Shown piece after piece: positions 41,718 to 50,857 of a DNA stretch of 64,000 nt. The position numbers were made by a program, and so were the translations under genes. The stretch's first letter is position 1. The number at the start of each line of letters is the position of its first letter. The notes under the pieces were generated by a model. The model saw nothing but the letters and a program-made list of their open reading frames with translations. It did no database searches and had not been told where the DNA came from. Origin of the DNA: Rhizobium leguminosarum (GTDB lineage: Bacteria; Pseudomonadota; Alphaproteobacteria; Rhizobiales; Rhizobiaceae); NCBI RefSeq assembly GCF_004123835.1, contig NZ_MZMU01000003.1, forward strand, positions 930,001 to 994,000, in the 5' to 3' direction.

Positions 41718-42605
41718 ATGTCCATGCTCATCGGCAATCTTCCATCCCTCAACGGCCTCAAGGCCTTCGACGTGGCGGCGCGTCATCTGAACTTCCGGCT
41801 CGCGGCCGAAGAGCTCGGCGTCACCCAGGGAGCCGTCGCCCAGCACGTGCGAGGGCTTGAGGCGGAACTCGGGGTGACATTGTTCGAGCGCCTGCCGAAG
41901 TCATTGGCGCTGACGGGCGAGGGGCGAAGCTATGTCGCCGACGTCAGGCGCGCCTTCGAACTGCTCGCCAACGCGACGGCGAACCTGAAGCCTCAGCCGG
42001 TCAAACTGGTGGTCAGCACGACACCGACCTTCGCCTCGAGATGGCTGATCCCGCGTCTTCCGGACTTCACCTCGAGGCATCCCGATCTCGATCTCCACAT
42101 CCTGGCGACAGACCGCATTTCCAGCTTCCAGGTCGACGGCGTCGATCTCGCCGTTCGCTATGGCAGCCCTCCCTTCGGTCCCGGCCTTGCCGCCGAACTG
42201 CTGTTCGAGCAGGAGATCATTGCCATCTGCAATCCGAGCCTCGTCGCCGAGGGAGCCGAACCTGAGAACGCGGCAGAACTCTCGCACTACACGCTCCTTC
42301 ACGATGCCCATAATTCCTGGCCCGAATATATCGACCGCTTCCTCGGCGGCGGTGATCCCACGCTGTTTCGGGGCATTAGCTTCTCACAGACATCGCACGC
42401 GATCGAAGCTGCAATCGCCGGACAGGGCATCGCTGTGGCAACCCGCGCTTTCGTCTCGACCGACATCGAGGCGGGCAGGCTGAGGCAAGTCTTCGACGGC
42501 GCCCTCAGGGCGCGGTCGCACTTCTATCTGGTGAAGCCGCGATATCGGAAGTCTCAAGCGGTGGACAAGCTTCAGGACTGGCTGCGGTCAAAGGTACAGA
42601 GCTGA
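41718..42605 (+). CDS. LysR-family regulator, GcvA-like
   Basis: Full-length at 295 residues. The HTH (KAFDVAARHLNFRLAAEELG then VTQGAVAQHVRGLEAELGVT) and the GcvA-type sensor domain (LVVSTTPTFASRWLIPRLPD, ATDRISSFQVDGVDLAVRYG) are clear. It is divergent from the SDR gene with 117 bases between them, the usual arrangement for a regulator and its target; a T-N11-A operator was not obvious. The ligand is unknown. Confidence 0.92.
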   Translation: MSMLIGNLPSLNGLKAFDVAARHLNFRLAAEELGVTQGAVAQHVRGLEAELGVTLFERLPKSLALTGEGRSYVADVRRAFELLANATANLKPQPVKLVVSTTPTFASRWLIPRLPDFTSRHPDLDLHILATDRISSFQVDGVDLAVRYGSPPFGPGLAAELLFEQEIIAICNPSLVAEGAEPENAAELSHYTLLHDAHNSWPEYIDRFLGGGDPTLFRGISFSQTSHAIEAAIAGQGIAVATRAFVSTDIEAGRLRQVFDGALRARSHFYLVKPRYRKSQAVDKLQDWLRSKVQS

Positions 42606-43126
42606 TGGTCGGACAGCCATCGCTCAAGGAATGAACCAGCTGCGGCAGGTTTGCGCCCAGAAGCAGTCGTTGGCCCGCGTGAAGGAATGACCGATTTGGG
42701 GCCGATAGCCGACCGTCCGCTGCGAGGACGCCCGACACAAAAAACGGACATTAGAGTTCTTGCCGCCAAGGTCAGGGTTTGGCCCAAATCGGACGGCGTC
42801 TTATAAATTATAAAGGCCCGCAATGACATAACGGGAGGCAAGTTCGAATATCGCGAAACTTGCGAAAATGGACTTAGTCTAAAGCTAGGTCATGCGCCGC
42901 TTCGCCGCCCACACCGGACAGTGGGGCTGCGTTCGACGCCGGTCCTCACATTGCTGCGGTAGGCACACGAACAATCGGGCTCACATGGGCATTCCACACC
43001 GAGGGACTGCCTGCGGCGTTCAGTGGAAGTGTTGGATGAAACGCGGGTTCCCCTGAAGCGCTGTTGAGGTCGGTCGTTTCATTTAAGTGCGACCAGTCCT
43101 ATAATAGGGCGGGTGAGGCCGAACCA
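42606..43126. other. Long intergenic stretch before the cyclase
   Basis: About 520 bases without a supported gene. Short frames exist but are unrecognised. An AT-rich patch (TCTTATAAATTATAAAGG, about 42810) could be part of a promoter for the cyclase. Confidence 0.4.
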
Positions 43127-45045
43127 ATGGACCGCAAGCTTTCCGCCATCCTCGCTGCTGATGTCGTGGGCTATTCCGCGCTGATGGAGCGCGACGAGGC
43201 TGGTACATTCGAGCGCCTTCGTGCGGGACGCAAGGAACTGTTTGAGCCGGAGATTGCTCGCCATCACGGCCAGATTTTCAAGCTGATGGGCGACGGGATG
43301 CTCGCCGAATTTGGCAGCGTGGTGGACGCGGTGGAATGCGCCGTCTCGCTGCAGCGCGGGCTGGCGGAACGGAATGCCGCCGTTCCCGAGGACCAGCGGA
43401 TCAGGGTCAGGATCGGGATCAATCTCGGCGAGGTGATCGTTGAGGGCGAGGACCGGTATGGCGAGGGCGTCAACGTCGCGGCCAGGCTTCAGCAGTTGGC
43501 AGACCCTGGCGGCATCTGTGTCTCGGGAAAGGTCGCCAGGGAGGTTGAGAAGAAGCTGGCTTTGGGTTTCGAGCCGATGGGCGAGCAGAAGGTGAAGAAT
43601 ATCGCCGAACCGATACAGGCCTTCCGCGTCATCCTTGAGGGACAAGCCCCACGCCAACCAGGGCGGTCATCGCCTCCGCGCTGGGTTTGGGCAGCAGCAG
43701 TCGTACCAGTCCTTATTCTGGTCTTGGCCGGGACGGTCTGGCAATTCTGGCCGACCGCGACAGTAAGCGGCAAGCCGTCGGTAGCGGTGCTGCCGTTCGA
43801 CAACTATGGCGGCGACGAGGCGACCGGACGCCTCGCCGATGGCCTCACTGAGGACATCATCACCGATCTGGCGGGGTTTCCTGAATTCCATGTGATCGCC
43901 CGTAACTCGACTGAACAATACCGGGACAAACCAGCCGTGCCGAGTGAAGTGGGTAAGGCGCTCGGTGCGGGATTTGTGGTCGAGGGTTCCATCCAGCGTC
44001 AGTCTGACCGCGTTAGAATTACGGCGCAGCTCATCGACGCCAAAACGGGCAAACATCTTTGGACGCAGCGCTGGGACCGGCCGGACGAGAATTTGTTCGC
44101 AATCCAGATTGAAATTTCCGAGCAGATTTCGAACCGCCTCGGCGGCGGCGCAGGTTTGGTCCAGGAGGCAGGCCGCATCACCGCCCACCGAAAGCCACCC
44201 GAGAATCTCAACGCCTACGAACTTTATCTGCTCGGCACCGAAAAACTCGAGCAAGTCAATCAGGCGGATGTCGAAGAGGCCGTCAGGCTGCTCACCCGCG
44301 CGGTCGAACTGGACCCCGGCCTTGCCCGCGCCTGGGTCGAACTTAGCCATTCCCATGGTGTCTTGATCGGTTTTGGGGTTGAAGCCGACAAGAACCGGGC
44401 TCTGTCTGCCGAGGCTGCCGAGCGCGCCGTCCAGCTCGACCCGAGCGATGCCGAAGCGCATGCTGTTTATGCCATGACTTTAGGCGATAGAGGCGAATTC
44501 GAACGCGCCAAGGCAGAGTTCGATACCGCGCTGCGCCTCGCTCCCGGCCAGTTCGAAGTTCTGACTTTCTATATCGATGGGGCCTCGACCTTCGGCGAGC
44601 CAGAGCGCACCGCGGAACTGGTCGACAAGGCGGTCAGTCTCAACCCCGATTTCCCGATGTGGAGTGCCAGGATTTTCACTCATGCCTATTTCATGGCGGG
44701 CCGGTATGAGGATGCCCTGCGGATGCTGGACCGCTTGACGCCGGAAAACTATGGAAGGAAACACACTGGGTGATGCGTTCTGGCGCGCTTGCGGCTCTTG
44801 GCCGAACTGAAGAGGCGAAGGTCTCGGTAACGGACGCACTCAGGCGGTTTCCCAATTTGACCGTCGAGGGATTTGTCAATATTCCCGGATTCAACGAAGC
44901 GGAGCGCCGCATCTGGGCTTTCGCGGTCAGTGAAACGAAGGTCGCGTCTCGGACCCTTCGAAGCGTTTGTCATCTGTGGCTGCTCGTCAACGCGATTACG
45001 GCGAAGCACACTCCGGCAGGCGCAACGGCTTCTTTAGCTTCGTGA
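43127..45045 (+). pseudogene. Adenylate/guanylate cyclase with TPR, frameshifted near the end
   Basis: A class III cyclase catalytic domain (LSAILAADVVGYSALMERDE, KLMGDGMLAEFGSVVDAVEC, GEGVNVAARLQQLADP) is followed by a membrane segment (WVWAAAVVPVLILVLAGTVW), a TolB/FlgO-like region (SVAVLPFDNYGGDEATGRLA) and TPR-like helices (AVELDPGLARAWVELSHSHG). The frame ends at 44773 in GRKHTG; one base away it continues HWVMRSGALAALGRTEEAKV, so a base has been lost near 44750-44755 (TATGGAAGG for TATGG-N-AAGG). The product makes cAMP or cGMP in the cytoplasm if translated; the truncated protein still contains the whole catalytic domain and may be active. Confidence 0.88.
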
Positions 45046-45873
45046 GCTCTTCCGCTTTGGCGACATCGCTCGGTCTCCCACCGCCTGAGGAAATTTGCTT
45101 CCCGGGCAATCCAGCCGACAGTCTCGCTTCCCCATTCCTGGGCCCGGCTGGCATATTCGCCCATCAGCCAGATGTGGCGGACGATCACAAAGCGATGGGC
45201 GGCTTCGAAGTCGTCGGGCGTGATCGGCCGGACGGTTTGATAGCCATCGACGAAGGCGTCCCACATGTCGGTCGACCTTTGGCCGAAGGATGTTTGCGAC
45301 CATAAAAACACCGACAAGTCGTAAGCGAGATATCCCGGACCTCCGTCATCGAAGTCGAAAAATACGGCTTCGCCGGCGTCGCTGATCCGTGCATTGAAGC
45401 CGTGGCAGTCACCATGGCAATAAGTCCAGCTCAGATTGGCGAAGGCTTCAATCGCCTTTGCGGTCCGCGCAGCGATGTCTTCAAGATCGCTACGGACGTC
45501 GGCGTCTTCCACGACGCCGCTATCGCAGATGCGGGCAAGCGGCCGATGCAGCAAGTCGAGGTCGAGCCGATAGAGCGCTCCGTCCGGCTGGAATGTCTCG
45601 GCGACGTCGTGCAGCAAAGCAAGGGTCTTGCCGTTGGCCCGGGCATCGCCGGCATCCGCCGCATCCGGCTTGCGGCAAGCTTCCCTCGCGGGTCGGGACG
45701 GGTGCTGCGACCGGGACGCCCGATTGCGAGAGATGCGCCAGGAACGCCGTTTCGGTCTTGACGTCGGCCGGACCACGGGCGCGGCGATGGGAAAGGCGGA
45801 ACACATAACGCTCGCCGTTGCTCCCGAGGGCAAGATACACAGTAACCGGTGCGTCACACCCACCTTGAATGAT
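44970..45873 (-). pseudogene. APH/homoserine kinase-like gene, disrupted
   Basis: The 5' part encodes DAPVTVYLALGSNGERYVFR then LSHRRARGPADVKTETAFLA in one frame, the 3' part KPDAADAGDARANGKTLALL, TYCHGDCHGFNARISDAGEA and VFFDFDDGGPGYLAYDLSVF in another. The second part has the complete catalytic loop (H-G-D-C-H-x-x-N) and metal-binding DFDD. At about 45690 the two parts meet with roughly 20 codons missing, and no start codon precedes the first part. It is a decayed phosphotransferase, different from the intact one at 3170-3991. Its 3' end overlaps the cyclase tail. Confidence 0.8.
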
Positions 45874-46021
45874 TCATTTGATCTAAGTGAAGATTCGAGC
45901 CTCGATATAAGCAGATGTTTACCGTCGTGACGCATAGACAAGTGTTCATATCAATTTTTGATTGCAAATTGCTATGTGGTTTCCCACTCTCATCGGCACG
46001 TTGGCTCGATGAGGTTTGCTC

Positions 46022-46108
46022 ATGCTCAATGAAATTAAGGGTCGTGATCTACTTCGAACTTTAGCTCTAAGCGGCTTAGGTTTGGCGATCGTCAGCCTGT
46101 ACCTCTAA
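46022..46108 (+). CDS. Possible 28-residue membrane peptide
   Basis: ATG 46022 with GAGG upstream reads a charged head of about 12 residues (LNEIKGRDLLRT) and a hydrophobic tail (LALSGLGLAIVSLYL). It is 24 bases before the next small membrane protein gene and could be co-transcribed. Such short hydrophobic peptides are easily produced by chance, so this is only a suggestion. Confidence 0.3.
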   Translation: MLNEIKGRDLLRTLALSGLGLAIVSLYL

Positions 46109-46132
46109 CTTCGTGGGAGTCTCAGCTCCACG

Positions 46133-46363
46133 ATGTTTGAAGTGGTGTTGGCGGTTGTCATAGCCGCCGCCGTTTTCGACACTTTCTGGCTGAATGCAAA
46201 ACGGACAAGATTGCGATCCAATCCTGAAATCCCGATCTCGGCTGTCGAAGTGCGCGAAAGACAAGTAAAGCTGGGTCAGAACATCGCCCTGCTGGTCGGC
46301 GCAATCGTAATCGCGGGCTTGGCGATCCAGTTCCTGTTTCAGCTTTGGCCTCTACGTCATTGA
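46133..46363 (+). CDS. Small two-helix membrane protein, 76 aa
   Basis: Two hydrophobic segments (EVVLAVVIAAAVFDTFWL and IALLVGAIVIAGLAIQFLFQ) are linked by a basic hydrophilic stretch (KRTRLRSNPEIPISAVEVRE). No family is recognised. GC and codon use are normal for the window. It lies just upstream of a direct repeat and opposes the LysR gene. It may be part of an envelope-stress set, but there is no evidence for function. Confidence 0.55.
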   Translation: MFEVVLAVVIAAAVFDTFWLNAKRTRLRSNPEIPISAVEVRERQVKLGQNIALLVGAIVIAGLAIQFLFQLWPLRH

Positions 46364-46412
46364 TGTCCGCGCCGGTCTCTTAATGCCGTTACACGCGTTA
46401 CTCTGCTGCATA

Positions 46413-46446
46413 AGCTTCCGTCATCTTCTGGCTGTGACTAACGAGT
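46413..46446. repeat. 34 bp direct repeat, left copy
   Basis: AGCTTCCGTCATCTTC-T-GGCTGTGA-C-TAACGAGT; the right copy at 49342-49375 has C and T at the two variable positions. The stop codon of the LysR gene lies within it. The pair flanks the LysR-amidohydrolase unit. Confidence 0.85.
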
Positions 46447-47307
46447 TCCAAATCGTTCGATAAGCATCTCCGTGAGGGTTCGCACTTTTCGAGAGGGATA
46501 CTGGCCGGGCGGCCTTACGACGAAGATGCCGGCTGGCGGAATCGGATGACGCGTCATGATTGGCACCAGTGCACCCGAACAAATATGGTCCGCGACAAGC
46601 GGTTCTGGCAGATAGGCGACCCCGAGCCCATCCAGAGCGGCCGCTATGAGGGACATTGCGTTATCAGCTATGAAGCGTCCCTGGGGACGCACCGTGACAA
46701 TCTCGTCGCCATTCATGAATTGCCACTTCTCGGCGTCCCGCATAACGACTTGGTGATTCACAATCTCGTCCGGTGTTTCCGGGGCACCGTGAGCCTCGAT
46801 GTAGGCAGGACTCGCAACCAGCTTGCCAAAGATCGGTCCGATACGTCTTGCGACGAGGTTCGAGTCCGGCAGATGCCCCAGCCGAATTGCGCAATCAAAA
46901 CCCTCTCCCACGAGATCTACGAAGCGATCAGTATAGGAAGAAAGGATTTGCAGTTGCGGGTGTCGGCTAGCCATCTGGGAGAGGACGGGAGCAAAATAGG
47001 TCGGACCAAATGACAGGGGCGCGGCTACGCGCATGCGGCCTCGAAGCTCACCGGCGGGCAGGATCGTTTCGCGCACCACATCCAAGTCAGCAGAAACCCG
47101 TGCTGCGAAATCTCTGAATGTAAAACCTGCTTCCGTGAGCGCTATACCGCGGGTCGTCCTTGCAAATAGCTGTGCGCCGAGTTCCGCCTCAAGCCTGGTG
47201 ATCCGCCGGCTGACCATCGACTTGGAGATGCCCAGTCGAAGCGCTGCAGACGATACTCCGCCCGCATCGGCAACTTCCACAAATATTCTGAGATCCTCAA
47301 GTTCCAC
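46438..47307 (-). CDS. LysR-family regulator
   Basis: AAGGA seven bases before a GTG at 47307 sets the start, giving 289 residues; the longer frame from 47466 overlaps the divergent promoter. The HTH is LEDLRIFVEVADAGGVSSAA then LRLGISKSMVSRRITRLEAE, and the effector domain contains LRGRMRVAAPLSFGPTYFAP. It resembles the DsdC/AaeR-type group without a known ligand. It is divergent from a secreted amidohydrolase, its probable target; both lie between 34 bp direct repeats. Confidence 0.9.
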   Translation of the reverse strand: MELEDLRIFVEVADAGGVSSAALRLGISKSMVSRRITRLEAELGAQLFARTTRGIALTEAGFTFRDFAARVSADLDVVRETILPAGELRGRMRVAAPLSFGPTYFAPVLSQMASRHPQLQILSSYTDRFVDLVGEGFDCAIRLGHLPDSNLVARRIGPIFGKLVASPAYIEAHGAPETPDEIVNHQVVMRDAEKWQFMNGDEIVTVRPQGRFIADNAMSLIAAALDGLGVAYLPEPLVADHICSGALVPIMTRHPIPPAGIFVVRPPGQYPSRKVRTLTEMLIERFGTR

Positions 47308-47495
47308 AAAGCGTTCCTTATTTTGCAACACGGCTTCACACGACTGAGGACTACCAAGGCAAAGAGGAGAATGACAACTTCGCTGCGGCTGACTCTCCCG
47401 TGGGGCATCCTCGCGACCTGCCTCAGGAACCGCCAATATAGGGCGCCGGCTTGTGCATGACCGCAATTCAAAAAAATCAGTCGAACGAGGGTAAA

Positions 47496-49301
47496 ATGTT
47501 CAGAAAAATATTCATCGCGTTTGTGACAAGTCTTTCTTTCTCTGCGGTTCAGGCACAAACGACGCAGGAGCAGCCCGGTGCTGATCTGATCATTTTCAAC
47601 GCAAAGATCTTCACCGGCAACCGTGCGCAGCCCGAAGCTTCAGCTTTGGCGATCAAGGAAGGCCGCATTTATTCCGTCGGCTCTGATGTGGATATTCTCG
47701 GTCTGAAAAATTCGGAGACCAGGGTGATTGATGCGCGCAGCCGCCGGCTCATCCCCGGCATCATCGATGCTCATACGCACGTCCTCAACGACATGGCTTA
47801 CAACTACAATGTAAGATGGGATGGCGTGCCGACGTTGCGTCGCGCGTTGAGCATGCTCAGCGAGCAGGCCGCACGCACGCCGGAGGGCCAATGGGTCAAG
47901 GTAATTGGAGGCTGGTCCCCCTACCAGTTTGAGGAGAACCGCTTTCCCACGCTGGGCGAACTGCACGAGGCCGTGCCCGATCGCCCCATGATCGTGCAAT
48001 ATGCCTACAACCGCGCCTTCTTGAACAAGCAGGCGATGGAGGCACTTGGCGTGGGCACCGATCGGTTCCCAAAGTTGCCGGACACCGAATTCGAAAAGGA
48101 CAGCCGCGGCAATCCGACCGGTGTGGTTCACGGCTATACTTGGTTGTTCCTCGCCCTCGAGACCATGGTGCCGCAGCCCACGTTAGACGAACAAGTGAGT
48201 TCGATAGCCTACAGCATTCACGGTCTGAACCGGTTCGGAGTGACCTCGATCATCGATAACGGCGGCAGGTGGCCATACCCGGAGGCCCAGGCGAGGGTAG
48301 ACGTGCTTGCACGAGACAACCGCCTCAATGTGCGCATGCCCTTTGTGGACTTGCAACTCGGCGACGGCGGGCCGGTAAACATGGTGGATCTGGAACTCGA
48401 GGCGATCACGAAAACCGCGCCGATAAGTCCAGGACAAAACCTGCATCCCACCCTGGCACATGGCCATGAATATCGAGGGGCCGGGGAGGTTCTGAGCGGG
48501 GAAGTGCACGATCATGAGAACTTCGACCGTCCGGCGGTCATCATCGAGCCCGAGAAGATGCGACGCTTCGTCGAGCAGGATGTGATGAAGCTGGTCCAGA
48601 GGCGTATCCCGTTTCGCATGCACGTCAGCTACAACGAGAACATCTCCCCCTTTCTCGACGCTTTGGAGAAGGTGGACGAAACGATCCCGCTCGATGGCCT
48701 GAAATGGAGTCTCGAGCACGCTGAGACCATTAGTCCGGAGAACATCGATCGGGTGAAAAAGCTGGGTGGCGGAATTGCCCTGGACGCCAAAATGGCGCTG
48801 CACGGCGATGGTTTCATCAAAACCCATGGTCGCGAGAAGGCTCTGGAGACCCCGCGTCTGCGCAGGCTCGTGGCTAGCGGCATGCCGCTGGCCATGACCA
48901 CCGACGCCTTCCGGGCAGCCACGTTCAACCCTTGGGTCGGTATAAGCTGGATGGTATCTGGCAAGTCTGTGTCCGGATCCGAAATTCTTGCTAAGGACAA
49001 TCGCCTATCCCGCGCCGAGGCGCTGAAACTGTTTACCAATGGTGCAGCGTGGTTCATGAATACAGAATCCGAAATGGGCGTAATCGCTCCCGGATACCTG
49101 GCGGACTTTGTTGTGCTCGACAGGGATTACTTCACCGTGTCGGAAGATCAGATCAAATCCATCTCTTCTGTGCTCACTATCATGGACGGAAAGGTCGTGT
49201 TTGGTGCGCAGGACTATCGCGCTCTATCGCCAAAACTGCCCGAGATCCTTCCGGCTTGGTCACCCGTAAAATCCTTCGGCAGCTATCATGGGGAAAAATG
49301 A
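47496..49301 (+). CDS. Exported YtcJ-type amidohydrolase
   Basis: GAGGGTAAA precedes ATG 47496. A signal peptide (FRKIFIAFVTSLSFSAVQAQ) is followed by an amidohydrolase_3 TIM-barrel: the metal site PGIIDAHTHVLND, histidines in GVVHGYTW and LEHAETISP, and an aspartate in MTTDAFRAATFNP. The C-terminus GYLADFVVLDRDYFTVSEDQ is the usual small beta-domain. The family hydrolyses amides or formylated bases, but the substrate is unknown. It is about 601 residues and likely periplasmic. The divergent LysR gene, 188 bases away, probably controls it. Confidence 0.9.
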   Translation: MFRKIFIAFVTSLSFSAVQAQTTQEQPGADLIIFNAKIFTGNRAQPEASALAIKEGRIYSVGSDVDILGLKNSETRVIDARSRRLIPGIIDAHTHVLNDMAYNYNVRWDGVPTLRRALSMLSEQAARTPEGQWVKVIGGWSPYQFEENRFPTLGELHEAVPDRPMIVQYAYNRAFLNKQAMEALGVGTDRFPKLPDTEFEKDSRGNPTGVVHGYTWLFLALETMVPQPTLDEQVSSIAYSIHGLNRFGVTSIIDNGGRWPYPEAQARVDVLARDNRLNVRMPFVDLQLGDGGPVNMVDLELEAITKTAPISPGQNLHPTLAHGHEYRGAGEVLSGEVHDHENFDRPAVIIEPEKMRRFVEQDVMKLVQRRIPFRMHVSYNENISPFLDALEKVDETIPLDGLKWSLEHAETISPENIDRVKKLGGGIALDAKMALHGDGFIKTHGREKALETPRLRRLVASGMPLAMTTDAFRAATFNPWVGISWMVSGKSVSGSEILAKDNRLSRAEALKLFTNGAAWFMNTESEMGVIAPGYLADFVVLDRDYFTVSEDQIKSISSVLTIMDGKVVFGAQDYRALSPKLPEILPAWSPVKSFGSYHGEK

Positions 49302-49341
49302 ACCCAGCGGAAAAGTTCCCCCGCTTTCACGCCAAAGAGCC

Positions 49342-49375
49342 AGCTTCCGTCATCTTCCGGCTGTGATTAACGAGT
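49342..49375. repeat. 34 bp direct repeat, right copy
   Basis: Matches 46413-46446 with two differences and lies 40 bases after the amidohydrolase stop. It may mark an insertion or a duplication boundary. Confidence 0.85.
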
Positions 49376-49421
49376 CCTGACCCTAGGCGAACCTCCGCCG
49401 GCAGCGGCCATTGGGCGCTGT

Positions 49422-49490
49422 GCTCTATCTCTTTGTTTTCACGCAATTCCGGACGGAAAACCGCTTCGCACTTTTCCTGGAATTCCTCTA
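49422..49490. repeat. Palindromic element, partial copy
   Basis: GCTCTATCTCTTTGTTTTCA, then CGCAATTCCGGACGGAAAAC and TTTTCCTGGAATTCCTCTA are nearly identical to 18697-18764. The first stem of the longer version is missing. It lies just downstream of the convergent ArsR gene end. Confidence 0.75.
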
Positions 49491-49497
49491 AGGGCGA

Positions 49498-49842
49498 TCA
49501 GTCCGTCTTCGGCTGCCCAGGAAGCTGGCCGTAAGCCGTCAGGATGGCCCTGATCAGGCCCGGGAAGCGCTCGTCCAGCTCGGTGCAGCGCGTTTGATTG
49601 CGCATCTCCACGCCCTGGCGCTCGCTCCGGATCAGCCCAGATTCGCGCAGCACCTTGAAATGGTTGGACAGCGACGACTTTGGGATGACGCGGTCGCCGA
49701 GATCGGCAAGCGCAGAGCACGTCCCGCCACCGCTGGCGCCGGCAAGCTTCGCATAAATGGCAACGCGCTCCGGATCGGACAGCGCATAGAGGATCGCCTC
49801 GGGCTTGATGTCCTCCAGCGCTGGGTGAAAGAGCGGTCTCAT
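49498..49842 (-). CDS. ArsR-family regulator
   Basis: A 114-residue winged-helix protein: EAILYALSDPERVAIYAKLA then IPKSSLSNHFKVLRESGLIR and SERQGVEMRNQTRCTELDER. There are no paired metal-binding cysteines in the usual places. It is divergent from an SDR gene, and a 23 bp near-perfect palindrome lies between them. It most likely represses both genes; the inducer is unknown. Confidence 0.9.
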   Translation of the reverse strand: MRPLFHPALEDIKPEAILYALSDPERVAIYAKLAGASGGGTCSALADLGDRVIPKSSLSNHFKVLRESGLIRSERQGVEMRNQTRCTELDERFPGLIRAILTAYGQLPGQPKTD

Positions 49843-49876
49843 GAATTTTATATAGCGTCCCTTGACATCGAGATCA

Positions 49877-49899
49877 ATAGTTCCGAATTTCTGAACTAT
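49877..49899. promoter_or_regulatory. ArsR operator between divergent genes
   Basis: ATAGTTCCGAA-T-TTCTGAACTAT, 10 of 11 positions paired, centred about 46 bases upstream of the ArsR start and 61 before the SDR start. Confidence 0.75.
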
Positions 49900-49948
49900 G
49901 GAACAAGTCCGCCACTCCGGCGGCTATCCAGATCTGAAGGAACGAGAA

Positions 49949-50695
49949 ATGGCTAAGCTTACAGGAAAGGTCGCTGTGGTGACGGGCGCCTCCAAAGGCA
50001 TTGGCGCTGCGATTGCCAAGGCGTTCGCAGCGGAAGGTGCGCAAGTGGTGGTCAACTACGCTTCGAGCAAGGCGGGAGCCGACGCCGTGGTTGAGGCGAT
50101 CAGCGCGGCTGGTGGCAAAGCCATCGCGGTGCAGGGCGATGTTTCGAAGGCCGGTGAGGCACAGGGGCTGGTCGATGCTGCGGTCAAGGAGTTCGGCAAG
50201 CTCGACGTGCTGGTCAACAATTCCGGCGTCTATGAATTCGCGTCGATCGGTGAGGTGACCGAGGAACAGTATCGTCGCATGTTCGACGTGAATGTTCTCG
50301 GTGTTCTTTTGACCAGCCAGGCAGCGGTCAAGCATCTCGGCGAGGGCGGCAGCATCATCAACATCTCCTCGGTGGTCACCAGTCTGGCGCCGCCAGATTC
50401 CGCCGTCTATACCGGGACGAAGGGAGCCGTCGAGGGCATCAACAGCGTGCTTGCCAAGGAACTCGGCCCGCGCAAGATCCGCGTCAACGCCATCCTGCCG
50501 GGGATGGTCGAAACCGAGGGCACGCACTCGGCCGGCGTCATCGGCTCGGATTTCGAACAGACCATCGTCGCCCAGACGCCGCTCGGCCGCATCGGCCAGC
50601 CGGACGATATCGCCGGTGTCGCCGTCTTCCTCGCTTCCGACGATGCCCGCTGGCTGAGCGGCGAACGATTGGCCGCCAGCGGCGGTTTTCGCTAG
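49949..50695 (+). CDS. Classical SDR oxidoreductase
   Basis: GGAACGAGAA before ATG 49949 gives 248 residues. All classical motifs are present: VVTGASKGIGAAIAKAFAAE, the N-N-S-G motif (LVNNSGVYEF), catalytic Ser (NISSVVTS) and Y-x-x-x-K in AVYTGTKGAVEGI, and the C-terminal FLASDDARWLSGERLAASGG. It reduces or oxidises an alcohol or ketone with NADP(H); substrate unknown. It is divergent from an ArsR regulator across a palindrome. A longer frame from 49898 overlaps the operator and is rejected. Confidence 0.9.
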   Translation: MAKLTGKVAVVTGASKGIGAAIAKAFAAEGAQVVVNYASSKAGADAVVEAISAAGGKAIAVQGDVSKAGEAQGLVDAAVKEFGKLDVLVNNSGVYEFASIGEVTEEQYRRMFDVNVLGVLLTSQAAVKHLGEGGSIINISSVVTSLAPPDSAVYTGTKGAVEGINSVLAKELGPRKIRVNAILPGMVETEGTHSAGVIGSDFEQTIVAQTPLGRIGQPDDIAGVAVFLASDDARWLSGERLAASGGFR

Positions 50696-50704
50696 GGCAG
50701 ATAA

Positions 50705-50727
50705 TTTGAGGCCGGGTCGGCCTCAAA
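50705..50727. terminator. Terminator-like hairpin after the SDR gene
   Basis: TTTGAGGCCG - GGT - CGGCCTCAAA, a perfect 10 bp stem with a 3 base loop, 9 bases after the stop. No clear T-run, but the stem's own A/T ends could serve in either direction. Confidence 0.55.
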
Positions 50728-50753
50728 CCTGAATCCTGTCCTGAATTAAACTG

Positions 50754-50857
50754 CTAAAGCGCGTCACGATCTTTCAGATCGCTTGTCGCGCTTTAGCTCT
50801 TTTTTACGCATGTCGTTGTCGCAAAACCGCTGCACAGTTTTGCGCGACATGTTCTAG
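50754..50857. repeat. Palindromic element supplying a stop codon
   Basis: CTAAAGCGCG...CGCGCTTTAG (50754-50796) forms a first stem; GCATGTCG-N-GCAAAAC with GTTTTGC-N-CGACATG forms a second. The final TTCTAG gives the TAG stop of the BA14K gene. Its overall arrangement matches the elements at 15648 and 18661. Confidence 0.7.
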
